From Diploptera punctata (lineage: Eukaryota; Arthropoda; Insecta; Blattodea; Blaberidae), in assembly GCA_030220185.1 (NCBI GenBank), contig JASPKZ010005708.1, positions 632,501 through 696,500 on the forward strand: DNA of 64,000 nt. Direction: 5' to 3'. The notes below the pieces were generated by a model. The model was not told the origin of the DNA. It searched no databases and was given only the letters and a program-made list of their open reading frames with translations. The position numbers and the translations under genes were made by a program. Shown here in pieces: positions 35,860 to 47,100 of the stretch (position 1 is its first letter; each line of letters starts with the position of its first letter).

Positions 35860-36920
35860 TTCACATCTAAATTTGATGACTGTGTCCATATTGTAAAAAA
35901 AAAGGTCTCTTAATCCAGAATACTTTGCATGGTGTAACTCTAACTAACAAATACTAATCTCATCTGTGGAATGCAGGCTTTCACGGCCGGTAATCATGTT
36001 ATTAAAAGATTCCGGGCTATGTGGCCGTGGTCTATAACTGGCGTTTCTTCCAGATGTTTCTCCCTCAACTGCGGAGGGCATCTTCAGTGACGAGCGCTTC
36101 CAGCTGTTGTTTCCCCAACAGCTGGAAGCGCTCGCCACTGAAGATGCCCTCCGCAGTTGAGGGAGAAACGTCTGGAAGAAACGCCAGTTATAGACCACGG
36201 CCACATAGCCCGGAATCTTTTAATACCACTAATCTCATCTCTTTTACAGAAAGTTCGCAGTTATTAACACGTCTGGAATATTGACTTTTAAAGAAGTAAA
36301 AATCATGAGTTTAGCTTCTGGATACTTAGGTAGGTAATGTAGGTGGGTGATCAGGCAAGTATATAACAGTCTCCTCGGATATCTCAGATCACTAGTGTTT
36401 TATTCAAATCTGGGAATGAGAAGTCTGATACATTATTATTAATGTATTCCTTATCAAATTTTTTTTTTCAGATTCATTTGACATTATGACTGTGTCAGTA
36501 ATGTAAAAAAGAGTATCTTAAGCCAAGATCCTTCCCAATTGTCTAACAAATACTAATCTCATATATTCACCGAAAGGTCGCAGTTATTAACACGACTGAA
36601 ATATTGATTTTTTTCAAGAAGTAAAAAACATTAAAAAACAAACTGGTCTCATGTGTTGGATTACATTGATTAAAATAACAACACTTAAATAATCAAAATT
36701 GTATACTCATATTTCCTGTCCGTGTCAAATGTCTTAATGTCAAATAAATCTGAAACATATAATTTGATAAGGAATACAGTAATAACTTATCAGCCTTTCA
36801 TTCCCAATCTCGAATAATAACTCCGTAATCTGAGGTTCCGAGAAAACTGTTTATTAAAATACTACATACTTGCCTAATGGTCCACCTACCTATCCATCTA
36901 TTTTCTTAAGTGTGTCGTTT
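35860..36920. repeat. Complex repeat block with direct and inverted copies
   Basis: The segment around 35867-35965 plus 36228-36300 is repeated directly at 36468-36640 (shared ATGACTGTGTC, CAAATACTAATCTCAT, GTCGCAGTTATTAACACG). The segment 36333-36500 is inverted at about 36725-36905 (shared GGCAAGTAT, ATCTGGGAATGA/ATTGGGAATGA, GTATTCCTTATCAAATT). It is probably a foldback DNA element that became duplicated. The insertion at 35966-36227 is younger. Confidence 0.65.
35966..36227. mobile_element. Foldback retroelement, copy 2 (Penelope-LTR-like), with target-site duplication
   Basis: 262 bp flanked by a perfect 13-bp duplication ACTAATCTCATCT (35953-35965 and 36228-36240). The related locus at 36550-36565 lacks the insertion. 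Inside are inverted arms of about 108 bp with the palindromic centre CCAGCTGTTG/CAACAGCTGG. Both arms contain CTGAAGA, TG, stem CCCTC/GAGGG, loop CGCAGTT, then A-GAAAC (plus strand 36138-36169; minus strand 36087-36056). There is a single left-end extension, CTTTCACGGCCGG, also found at 45770 and 62852. Confidence 0.85.
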
Positions 36921-38238
36921 CTGTAGGAAAACTTATCTACTTCACTCTTATTTTGTTTTCAGATGTAATTTTTCAGATTCTTGTACTCGAAGTGTTGAGC
37001 TTATCCTCAACATCATCAAACCACCTTCTCATTCCCGATAATTAATATCAATTTTTCATCAAAATAATATTTAATTAATATACTTTCGTCTATTGTATCA
37101 ACAAGACACAGCCATCTTAATGTCATAAAGTTATCTTGGTCAAATAATAATGTATATTTTTAAAAGATATATGCTCTATAAATTATTCATAATATCAATT
37201 AAATATCCGCCCAAAACAAGGTTGTAACCCTCATTGTTTTTCAAGTTGTTTTACAAGGAAATTCGTTGTTAATGGCACATAGGACCTTTTGCCATGTAAA
37301 CATAAAAAATGGGGGGGGGGGGTTATCGTTACCGTCTTTTCCTGAGTGGCAGTTATGTTGGAGATTGAAAACTATTAAATAGTCATATTAGGGCTATTAT
37401 TCTACTGTAATAATTTTCTCAGTTTGAAAACTTGCAATTATTTATTCTAACTTCTCGTAATTTGGAAATTTTACTTAGATCTAGAAAACATTGAAACGGT
37501 ATCCATTGCATATGCTGCAGGAATTGTCCATAGGAGCGCTACATATAAGTCTAATTGAAGTTAATCGATTTGTTTCATTCGTTTTACTTTACTTTCTACA
37601 GTAAGACTTATGCCCCATGAGACATATATGGCAAAACCATTAAGCTATGGAACAGAAACATTAGAAAGGTTCACATTAAAAATAAAATTTTATGAGTACA
37701 ATTCAATTCCATGGATCCGCTATAAATTTTATAAACTACTTCACCATACCAAGGGAATATTTACAAATTGTATGGTTAGCAATATGCCAAGGCCACGTCG
37801 AAGACACGCAAGGAAAGAGGCCCGCACCCAAACTCAATTTACAGATTCAAACCTATTATACCGCAGGAATCAACTCGGGGCGTTGTGTCGGAGTGTTTCA
37901 TTGGTGAAATCTCGCACCAAGTAACCAGCTACGTTACGAAAAAAAAAAACTGTAAAGGAGAAAAAACCGTAAAGGGCGTGGTCTGGATGAAACAATGCGT
38001 TACGCATTAATTACAGTACACAGTTAATGTGTAACAATTAGATAAACTAAATTGTGCAACTATAACAGGAAATATTCTGATTTATATTATACGCTCAAGG
38101 TTTTTCTTTCAGGTTAATAAACTGTTCTTAGCTATTTCTTGCTTGGGCCGTTCAATTAGAATAAATGGTACAATTTCACCAACTTATATTCTTTCATCCC
38201 ATTTAAGTACATTTTTGGCACATCTATTGATTGCCTGT
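36921..38238. other. No assigned gene; unexplained ORF pair at 37610-37924
   Basis: A G10 run lies near 37312. At 37610-37924 two overlapping plus-strand frames are open (104 and 71 codons) with normal-looking composition. One includes FINYFTIPREYLQIVWLAIC and HVEDTQGKRPAPKLNL. It follows a polypyrimidine-AG (TTTACTTTCTACAG at 37590-37603). I recognise no family. Confidence 0.3.
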
Positions 38239-39132
38239 CCCGCGCCGTAACCGAGGGTTTAAGGAATCATTCGTAGTGCAGAATACGGGACGTGTGCTGA
38301 TTCGAATGCTCATGGAGGAAGAACATTTACATAAGTAAAGTGATTTCCAAATTATCGATAAATTCACGACTCACGAAGTGAGGAGTGAATTTATCTAGAG
38401 AATTTGGAAGTTAAGAGTGGCATTTGTTAGGACTATTTAACGAATAAAATTAAGCTGTTTACTCACAAATCATTGTTTAACTAGGCCTATAGTTATTTTA
38501 AAATATCTATATATTTAATGTAAACGGCGATGTTTGAAAACAAATCAGAAATGTGAGGTTCTGTTCATTCTCTACTGCTTGATCACATTATTTATTGCCA
38601 AATAAGATCGCAATATTGCAAGAGTGCACCCAAGTGGAGAAATAATGAAACACATCAAACTATATATCATAACATTACGGGTTATTCATTAATTTTTTAG
38701 TAAACAATTAAGTAAAATCAAGGAATCTTTTCATTATTTGCTATATTCAGTGTATTTGTTGGAGAAAAATAATGCTTTGACCTGTTCAGAACATTAAAAA
38801 AGGAGGATTTTTCTTTATCACAAAAGCAGGAGCTGATAAAGAGAAATCGATAAAGAGCGAGATGAAACACAACTGTCATTGGTTGTAAAACAACATTCAT
38901 TGAAACGTGATTGGTCATTGACTAGCATTTGCGACATGAGTTGAATGGTCATACAATTTCTCCCAGTATGGCTCGAACCCCTACTAAGTAGTATCGTGAG
39001 GAATTTAGGTAGCTACTAAAAGTAGTGGCTGTGGGAAAACCAACCACAGTGGCTGAGAGTAACGATATGCTGATCACATGTCACCCCTGGATGATCTTGC
39101 AGTGAGGCCAACAGCTTGTCGCGCTATGAAGT
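38239..39132 (+). mobile_element. SINE-B copy split by element H
   Basis: The head and first third (38239 to about 38326: CGCGCCGTAACCGAGGG, then a B-box-like GATTCGAATGC) are separated from the rest of the SINE. The remainder (38955-39132: CCAGTATGGCTCG, GTAGCTACTAAAAGTAG, GTGAGGCCAACAGCTTG) follows a 0.6-kb minus-oriented element H. About 10 bp of SINE sequence around the junction are lost or altered, so the target-site duplication cannot be read. Confidence 0.8.
38327..38950 (-). mobile_element. Element H copy 3, inserted in SINE-B
   Basis: Minus orientation. The terminal hairpin is intact at 38338-38430. The interior is shortened by about 130 bp (the CCGCATGCGG palindrome and TATA segment are missing), and the end reads CATGAGTTGAATGGTC. 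Confidence 0.82.
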
Positions 39133-39619
39133 AGTGTCAAGTTTGAGATCAGAAATTATTTTTTTTAAGGTATTGTGTGTATACAGGTGTTGGAATGTAA
39201 CGTAACTACTCATTAACATCCACCCCGGCTTAGTGAGAGGTACTTAGCATTCTGAAGTTACATCTAACCATTCTGAGAACCGTTTGTCGACGCCCATATG
39301 TTTCTCTCAGTATGTTCTAATGCATATCATGACTTCTCTTTTTTTTTATTTCTCTCATCTTCAACGTGTTCAATTTAAGTGAACGCATTTGCATTTAAAC
39401 AAGGGACGTACTGAAACCAAAAGAGGGTATTCCTTTATAACATCCCGAACGTAATAATTGTTTCCATCATCTCATATATTCTACAGCTTACAAAAACCTG
39501 TGTTCAGAACAGCGAAGTCTTGCTTGACTATGCCAGCTGTATATTATGCATTTTCAAAATTGTTTCAGAGGAAATAAATTTTAGCGAGACGCTTTAGAAA
39601 ATTGTTTAGAGTATCTTAC
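39133..39619. other. No recognisable feature
   Basis: AT-rich sequence between SINE-B and a LINE tail. Confidence 0.4.
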
Positions 39620-39800
39620 TTAATCACTGGCACTATCGAACCCGTAGGTTCATAGCCGCGCGGACATAATCTCTTCATACATCCCTATCCTGATCGAATG
39701 CCTTCCAATCATTCCCTGTATAAGCTACTTCCCTCAAATCATAGTTAATGTTCTCCCGCCTCATTATTGGTCTACCAACTGGGCGAGTATCACCTTTCTT
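39620..39800 (-). pseudogene. LINE C-terminal fragment (family 1)
   Basis: The minus strand matches the end of 40271-40498: the GRPIMR..ENIN region, then DLREVAYTGNDWKAF-like residues and a short ARGYEPTGS end. It is broken by frameshifts. It is only about 180 bp long and ends at the GRP motif, so both ends are truncated. Confidence 0.7.
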
Positions 39801-40139
39801 AATGGTTACAATCTTTCGTGGGTAATACTTTCTTATTGACACGTTTGATGCAACTTAATATTTTACTTTTTCGTAAAAAAAACTCTTAGATTTGAATCAG
39901 TAGAATGATACCAATATTTTATTGATTACATGCTTATAGACCAAGCTACTGATATCCGATGGATCCTGGCTTCGCTAGTTAAAATCCGGCCGGGGTGATT
40001 ATGGAGTAAGCTTTCCTTTGGAAGGAGAGTAATGCCATGGGTCCCTTGTCTTGGATTTATGACTCGTAAAATAACCTAAAGTGTAGGCAAAATCCCTCTG
40101 AGTAAAGTTTGTTGGCCTTTATGCAATCAACTTTAAAAT

Positions 40140-40270
40140 AGATTAGATGTGTGAGTTAATAATAATTATAATGACTTTATTACATTATCAGTAGTCCATA
40201 CAGACTAGTAAGAGTAATGGAAACAGTAACAATGCAGTTTAAAATTAATATAGAGCATATCTATACTTAC
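40140..40270 (-). other. Possible LINE 3' UTR
   Basis: On the minus strand it ends in GGACTACTGATAATGTAATA followed by AAGTC and an ATA-rich run, resembling the LINE 3' end at 30712. It is adjacent to, and in the same direction as, the LINE at 40271, and may be its 3' UTR. Confidence 0.4.
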
Positions 40271-40905
40271 TTACTTACTCTCTGGCACTATCGAACCCGT
40301 AGGTTCATGACCGCGCGGACATACATCCCTATCCTGAGCTAATGCTTTCCAAACATTCCCTGTATAATCTACTTCTCTCAAATCATAGTTAATGTTATTC
40401 TCCCACCTCATTCTTGGTCTACCAACTGGGCATTTTCCTTCTGGCTTTCCTACAAGAAGCTTCCATGCAAGTTTTTTCATTCCCCATACGTGCAACATGT
40501 CCTGCCCATCGCAGTCTACGAGACTTAACTTCTTATTATATCTGGCTTCCTGTAAATACCATATAGTTCATTGTTATGTAGTCTTCTCCATTCACCTGTT
40601 TGTTCATCTCTCTTTGGTCCAAAAATTTTCCTAAGTGCTTTATTCTCAAATACTTGTAATCTCCTTTCCTCCCTTAAAGTAAGAGTCCATGTTTCGCATC
40701 CATATAATATAACTGGTAGAATAATAGTTTTATATATTTTCAGTTTAACGTTTTTTGATAGGAGTTGGGACATAAAGAGTCTCTGCAATGCATAATAGCA
40801 CGCATTTCAGAATTGAGCCTGTGTTTAATTTCATTGTGCATCTCATTCCTATTTGTGATTATTGTTCCTAGGTATTTGAATTGTGTTACTTTTGCTATTG
40901 CTAGT
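40271..40905 (-). pseudogene. LINE reverse transcriptase C-terminal third (family 1)
   Basis: Minus-strand frames in order: NRNEMHNEIKHRLNSEMRA, KNVKLKIYKTIILPVILYGC with ETWTLTLREERRLQVFENKA, LRKIFGPKRDEQTGEWRRLH (40788-40525), then after a frameshift a LLVGKPEGKCPVGRPRMRWE and DLREVDYTGNVWKALAQDRD segment (40498-40271). This is the connection and C-terminal arm downstream of the RT domain. The best-preserved copy of the family in the window, but still truncated and frameshifted. Confidence 0.85.
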
Positions 40906-41068
40906 GTTGCTATCGCAACGACTTACTGTTACCTGTTTTGCTGCTACCACTACTTTTACTTTGTTATCACTACTATTATAATTGTTACTATTAGCCCTTG
41001 TACAAATCTTTCTATTACTACCATTATTACTGCTTTCACTGACACTATCGAATATATATATATACACG

Positions 41069-41364
41069 TCCATAGTAATTCTGCCCGAGGGCAGGTCTTT
41101 CACTTGAATCATAGCATTTGCATGCTTTGTTTTGCAGCTTTACTAGGAAATTATAGGTATGGTAGCTTCCCGTTGCTTTGCACACCAGTGAAGGATGATT
41201 ATGATAATGATAAGGATGATGATGACCGGATGATTTTCGGGGATCGTTGGGCCCTAATCTTCCTGACATTTGTCTTACAGGTGAGGAAAATGCCCCGAAA
41301 AAATCTCACCCAGGAGCCTGTCCTGACCGGAAATCAAACCCAGACCCTTTGCGTGACAAGGCGT
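41069..41364 (-). mobile_element. SINE-A copy, second subfamily, head truncated
   Basis: Tail at the left (CATAGTAATTCTGCCCGAGG). The body has AGGGCCCAACGATCCCCGAA on the minus strand. The head stops within the CTTGTCACGC region, so the outer A-box part is missing. A 206-aa plus-strand frame crosses it but is not a gene. Confidence 0.88.
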
Positions 41365-42224
41365 GAAGATCTGTACTTTTTTTAATCTTTTTGTGAAAAC
41401 AACCTCAGTAGCTTCATTTCTTCGGAATTCGCCAACATATAAAATATTAAATATTGCATTTATAAATATAAAAATTCCTTAACTTAAAATGTGATAAATG
41501 GGTCATGAAAACTTTATTTTCTCATGTTCACGTAATACTGTCTTGTTTCGTAGTTTATTGTAGGGATATAATGTAATTCCTAAATGCGATACATTGTTAA
41601 TATTTCAGTTAAGCCTGGAATCTCAACACTAATGTATTAATTTGTTACAGAGCGTCATTAAAAACCAACAAGTGAAAAATAAAATACTCTTAGAAAAATT
41701 CACTATTCTTTATGAACCACTATAGTAAAACAATCCTAGATTGTCTTAAGATTGAGTGAAATCTCTGATGATAAAAAGAGTAGCGAGAAGATAATGATTA
41801 CTTTCTGAAACTGAATTGTGGGGTATCAATGTGCGCAGACTCCGAATTGGTGCCAGCTTTCCTAACGTTCTCCCTTGTCTGCGGGATGAAAAACACACCA
41901 GAAATAAGGAAGTTATAATTGTAATATATTCAGACTTCTTCGGTGATGTAAATTAGGTATGGTCATAACATTCTAAAGTTATGTTATACCACAGAAAATT
42001 TCCTCTGAGTATATAGGTTGCTTATATTTGTGAATACAACCAAGTGACTATTTCAGCATTCTAAAATTCGCTATTTTGAGTCTAAATTTTAGACTGAGAA
42101 CAATAAAGATCAGAATTGAAATAATGGATTACGACACGCATACGCATGATGTCAGTGAAATAACCATTTTACGCAACCCTTGGCTCTTTAGACTTGTTGA
42201 ATCACATATTTAATTTTAAAAGAC
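41365..42224. other. No recognisable feature
   Basis: AT-rich. No repeat matching the families listed here was seen. Confidence 0.4.
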
Positions 42225-42559
42225 ATCCATCCATAGTAATTCTGCCCGAAGGCTGGTCTTTCACTGCAATCATAGCATTTTCATGATATGCTTGCAGCTT
42301 TACTAGGGAATTGTAGGTGTGGTAGCTTCCCGTTGCTTTCCACACCTGTGAAGGATGGTGATGATGTTGATAAGGATGATGAAGACGGCCATATGATTTA
42401 GGGGACCGTTTGGGCCTTAAAATTTTCCTGACATTTGTCTTACAGGTGAGGAAAAACCCCGATAAAAACCTCACCCAGAAAACCTATCCCGACCGGGGAT
42501 CGAACTCGGGCCCGCTGCGTGACAAGGCAGCACGCTACCTCGAGACCACAGCGGTGGAC
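42225..42559 (-). mobile_element. SINE-A copy, near full length
   Basis: First-subfamily body (AGACAAATGTCAGG present). Both 3' hairpins are recognisable, the second as CCAGCCTTCGGGCAG, with one mismatch in the stem. The head is complete at the right. Confidence 0.92.
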
Positions 42560-42589
42560 TTAAAAATACATATCTAACAAAATAAATAG

Positions 42590-43292
42590 TTATCATAAGT
42601 AATGCCACGAGTGATTTCCAGTTTATCTAGAAAATTTGGAAATCAAGAGTGGCATTTGTTAGGACTATTTAACGAATAAAAATAAGCTGTTTACTCACGA
42701 ATCATTATTTAAATATAGTAATTTTAAAATATTTATTTATTTAATGTAAACAGCGATGTTTGAAAACAAATGAGAAACGATTGGTACGCTTCATCTGCTT
42801 CTTTTGTTTATCACTGCAACCAGATAATGTTATTTATTGCCAAAGGAACGCAATATTGTAGGAATGCACTCAAGTGGAGAAAAAATGAAACACGTCTAAC
42901 TGTATATTAATTCATTTCTGATGTCCTATGACAATTATATTTTTCTGGAATGTTATTACCTGGGAACAAATACTTTTAAGAAAGTGCAAACAGTGTTTTT
43001 TTTTTTGGTGGTATAATCAGTTGATACAAATGTTTATATATTAACTCCCGCATGCGCTACGTGTTGACATTCATGCACTATATATACAATCTGGTAGCCG
43101 TATTTCTTAGAGTCAGTCACCGCAAAATAATGCTATGACCTATTCATAATGTTAAAAAGGAAGTGCTTTCTTTATTATGATAAACTTTAGTTGGTAAATT
43201 CTAGGCGAAACACGACTGTAATTGGTTGTAAATAAAAAATCATTGAAATGTGATTGGTCATTGACTCCCATTTGGGGCGTGAGTTAAATAGC
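42590..43292 (-). mobile_element. Element H copy 4, hairpin-less subfamily
   Basis: Minus orientation. The terminal hairpin is reduced: GATTTCCAGTTTATCTAGAA runs directly into AATTTGGAAATCAAG. Copy 6 has the same reduction, so these two form a subfamily. The TATATATAG segment and CCGCATGCG are present. Confidence 0.85.
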
Positions 43293-43619
43293 CCTTGTAA
43301 TTATTAACATATTATGTTACGTATACAATATTTGTAATGCATCTGGAATAGAATGTTAATTTCTGTTGTCATGTAGCCTACCTTGTGAAAATTCAAATAT
43401 GTTGATTTAATTAATTATACAATTAGTTACAAAGTGTACTTTTGTAATGAATACCCACTTCAAAATTGGGTTTGACCGAGAAAAATAAGAAGAAGTGAGT
43501 CAGGTAGACCGGCCAGCCATGCATTTTGAACCCGTTTTCTCCAAATACGAATTTCAAACTCTTGTGTACCAACCAGCTAAGTAAGTTAGCCATTACCGTG
43601 TGATACTATAGTACGTATC

Positions 43620-43912
43620 ATGATTCATACAGCGAAAATTATAATTCATAACCCTATAAAAGAAGAATGTGAAATTGAACCTATAAACTTCTGGATTAAT
43701 GATAGAAGACTAAATTGGAACAATTATATAGATAGAATGGAGAACAGTAGATTAGTGAAGAAAGTACGTGGACTGGACACCTCAGCAGAAAAGGCCTTTA
43801 GGAAGATCACAACTACGATGGAAGGACGTCACCATACCCCGGACCTGTAGTGAATGAACACGCAACAATCTGCCAGCTCTCATGCCTAGAGGAAGAAGAA
43901 GAAGAAGATAAA
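43620..43912 (+). pseudogene. LINE C-terminal fragment with (GAA)n tail
   Basis: KEECEIEPINFWINDRRLNW, NNYIDRMENSRLVKKV, then across a frameshift RPLGRSQLRWKDV, then LPALMPRGRRRRR at the end, over a GAAGAAGAAGAAG tail. This is the familiar C-terminal arm (NWxxHIxRM..GRPxxRW) of insect LINE ORF2. It is truncated to about 290 bp. Confidence 0.7.
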
Positions 43913-44121
43913 TTAATCCATAATTCTATAAATTAGGTTGATTTATGCCATAAAATCCATGAAATCTTATCTTCCATTTATCGGAACTAAAGAAAGAAGA
44001 AAATAGTGTTTTTTTTTCAACTGTAGAATTACAGTAAATGAAGCTAAGGTATTCAATATAAAATTCTAAAATTAAATTAATTCCTGTTAGGTACCGTAGT
44101 CTTCAACTTGATTAATTAAAA

Positions 44122-44459
44122 AATTCTGCAGGTTTTTCGGAAACTGGTTACATTCCCAGTAAAATGTTGAAACAAATTGTCTAACAAAAAAAAATTCAAG
44201 TTTTTCGGAAACAGGTTACATTCCCAGCAGAATGTTGAAACAAATTGTCGAGAAAAAAATCTGCAGGTTTTTTCGGAAACTGGTTACATTCCCAGCAGAA
44301 TGTTGAAACAAATTGTCTAACATAAAAATCTGCAGTTTTTTCGTAAACTGGTTACAGTCCCAGCAGAATGTTGAAACAGGTCTAAAACAAACAAAAAATC
44401 TACAGTTTTTTTTCGGAAACTGGTTACATTCCCAGCATAATGTCGAAACAAATTGTTTA
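44122..44459. repeat. Minisatellite, five units of about 67 bp
   Basis: Unit core: TTTTTCGGAAACTGGTTACA, then TTCCCAGCAGAATGTTGAAA, then CAAATTGTCTAAC and an A-run. Units start near 44122, 44191, 44257, 44326 and 44396. The open frames across it on both strands are products of the repeat. Confidence 0.92.
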
Positions 44460-44702
44460 GCAGTCCTATTACCACGATATTCTCTACAAAAATATTTTTT
44501 TTGGATAATTATTCCATTATTACCCACTCTTTTTACTGCCAATGTTTTTATAATTACCTGATTATGTGATTATACATGATATTAACGATGTAGGTACCAA
44601 GATGTGGAAGTATTAAAATAGATATATACATTAATTCTGTTCAGGTAAGCCTAATAGAATTTCTTGAATATGTTTTCAGGTTTTCATGCATGTTTTGAAA
44701 CA

Positions 44703-44705
<3 letters not shown>

Positions 44706-44749
<44 letters not shown>
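44706..44749. repeat. (AT)n microsatellite
   Basis: Ends directly at the head of the SINE-A copy at 44750. A second AT run (45078-45119) begins directly at that SINE's GGAT tail, so the SINE sits inside an AT tract. Confidence 0.95.
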
Positions 44750-44753
<4 letters not shown>

Positions 44754-45078
44754 ACGGGTGTGGTCTCGAGGTAGCGTGCTGCCTTGACACGCAGCGGGCC
44801 CGGGTTCGATCCCCGGTCGGGGCAGTTTTTCTGGGTGAGGTTTTTATAGGGGTTTTTCCTCACCTGTAAGAGATATGTCAGGAAAACTTTAAGGCCCAAA
44901 CGGTCCCCGAAATCATGGCCATCATCATCATCCTTATCATTATCATCATCATCCTTCACAGGTGTGGAAAGCAACGGGGAGCTACCACACCTATAATTCC
45001 CTAGTAAAGCTGCAAGCATAGCATGAAAATGCTATGATTGCAGTGAAGGACCTGCCTTCGGGCAGAATTACTCTGGAT

Positions 45079-45081
<3 letters not shown>
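44750..45081 (+). mobile_element. SINE-A copy flanked by (AT)n on both sides
   Basis: First-subfamily body with a complete head (CGGGCCCGGGTTCGATCCCC). The final hairpin is CTGCC-TTCG-GGCAG, a 5-bp stem with a UUCG-type tetraloop. Confidence 0.94.
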
Positions 45082-45122
<41 letters not shown>

Positions 45123-45161
45123 TTTTTTTCAGCAATACTGTCCTAATAATTTACTTTGTTA

Positions 45162-45162
<1 letters not shown>

Positions 45163-45239
<77 letters not shown>

Positions 45240-45240
45240 C
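45163..45240. repeat. (ATT)n microsatellite
   Basis: About 26 uninterrupted ATT units, 40 bp beyond the AT run that follows the SINE. Another (ATT)n lies at 50466-50516. Confidence 0.97.
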
Positions 45241-45757
45241 AGTACCATGTAGGATAAAATTTATCATTTAATGTATATGAAGTAAAAGTTTAAATATGTC
45301 ACAAATATATTTTAAATAATTTTAAACACAGAATTTATGTAGCCTATAGGTAGGCAATAACGAATTTTCATGTGTGAGCTTTCTGTTAGCTAGCAATAGA
45401 ATTCTTCTTTCAAATGGAACGAACTTGCGACCTTATATTTCTTGAGCAAAACCCCATCTGTTTAGGAACTCTGTACCATTTGTAATTATGTGTATTATCG
45501 TGCAATGTTGCCACAATGTACAAATCTTTATCTCCAACTGAAAAATTAACTATCGTAAAAAATTGTAGGTAAAATAAATTCATAATTTTTCTAGAGAATC
45601 TTTAGCCTGTATTTGGCCATTCATTAATGTGTAAAAAAGAGTTGAGGTATGGAAGGTGATGTATTGCAAAAGTTGTTGCATCATTTAGAAGTTGATAAGA
45701 TTCATGCATATGACGTCAATTTTATCTTTTTTCAATTTAATTCATTATGTACCGGTA

Positions 45758-45890
45758 TATAGTTTCGTAGACTTTCACGATCGATGTCACAGTTCTTAGA
45801 ATGAAGTTCTTCCGGGTCAGATTATTTTTTTTTTATATTAACTTCCAACATTTCGTCTGTTACTGCGGCAGATATATTCGAGAATTTCAT
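45758..45890 (-). mobile_element. Degenerate Penelope-LTR-like element (one arm)
   Basis: Shares CGTAGACTTTCACG with 62843 and a decayed TTCTTCCGGG block. On the minus strand there is a stem TCTG/CAGA with a CCGCAG-containing loop followed by ACGAAA (about 45879-45852), matching the motif in the intact copies. No inverted second arm or target-site duplication was found. Confidence 0.5.
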
Positions 45891-46179
45891 TATTCGGATA
45901 ACGGTAAAAAAATAGTTGGATGATGGACTAGTCCTTATATTTGTTTACGACTGATAAAACCACATTCCGATCACTTCAGTCTAGACCCTAATCAAGCATT
46001 AAAATTTATGTAAGAGAACCAAGGTGGTTAAGTTAAAACTAACGGGACAAGTCCTATAAAGTTAAAACCGTTTCAGGTGAAATCCTACACCTATTTTTTT
46101 CCCCCGTCCTCGCTATACTGGTTTTCCCTCTCCTGTTTCTCATATTTTCCGTTTTTGTTTTACCTGTTTGTTAACTTTC

Positions 46180-46335
46180 TTTAGTTCACCCCCACATAGA
46201 CACAAGGGACCAAGACACACACACCCAGACCCAAGGTGGGATTTTTTAACATCCCAGACCTACAAAAGGAATCGAACCCGAGTCACCGGAGTGGAAGGTA
46301 GGGACTCTACCGACTACGCCACGGCGACGGACTTT
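46180..46335 (-). mobile_element. tRNA-like SINE head
   Basis: On the minus strand GCCGTGGCGTAGTCGGTAGA (A-box-like) is followed by an anticodon-arm-like region and the B box GGTTCGATTCC, then TTTGTAGGTCTGGGATG. The body (CCACCTTGGGTCTGGG on the minus strand) does not match SINE-A to SINE-D, so this is a fifth family. Confidence 0.6.
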
Positions 46336-47100
46336 ATTAAAAAAATTGTACCTGATATGTCAGTCGTCATCAGCCTACAATCAAATTTCAATTAACTACA
46401 TACTTTGTCATTCAATTCCATAGAATGGCACCAATTTTGACATGCAGATCGATGGAACATATTTGTGTAAGGCCTACATTGTGTAATGATTGACGGAGTT
46501 TCTAGCTGAAATTGGATTTAGCTTAAGACGACTGAAATATCAGGTATGGATTTTAATACTTCAACTTTTTACACGATAACCTCAACTGTGTTTTATCGTG
46601 AATTTTAAAAAATACACTTAATAGTCCGATTTGCTAGTTAACGAAATCTATGTTACTTGTTTTAATTGCTATGTAAAGTTTTGTTCGGATGAAGCAAAAA
46701 TTGCCGTCATTATAGCGTTAACACACACACACACACACATTATGTATATGTATGTATACCAATAAAAAATGTATAAAAATGCAGTATCTAAAATTAAAAT
46801 TGGAAAATATATATCAGAAGAAATTAAAGTAACAAAAGACCTTTGTCAAGGTTGTAGAATATCACCAGCATTATTTAAGATATTTATACATAAAGCACTG
46901 TTAAACTGGAGCAAAAAATGTTCAGGAATGGGAGTACCAATTGGAGATGGATCAACAGATAAAATATATACACTGTTATTTGCGGATGACCAGATAATAA
47001 TTGATCAAGAATGTGAAGACATGGAGTTTATGTTGAGAAAATTATTGGACGAATACGATAACTGGGTTTTGAAAATAAATTTCTTCTTCTTCGTCAGGCT

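Noticed and set aside
40765..41385. 206-aa ORF as a membrane-protein gene
   Set aside because: It runs through LINE antisense, low-complexity Thr/Ile codons and a SINE-A antisense; an artefact of repeats.
44216..44542. 108-aa minus-strand ORF with repeated CWECNQFPKK-like motifs, resembling a Cys-rich protein
   Set aside because: It is a translation of the 67-bp minisatellite with irregular A-run lengths.
45034..45271. ORFs of poly-Ile/poly-Leu after the SINE-A copy
   Set aside because: Products of the AT and ATT microsatellites.
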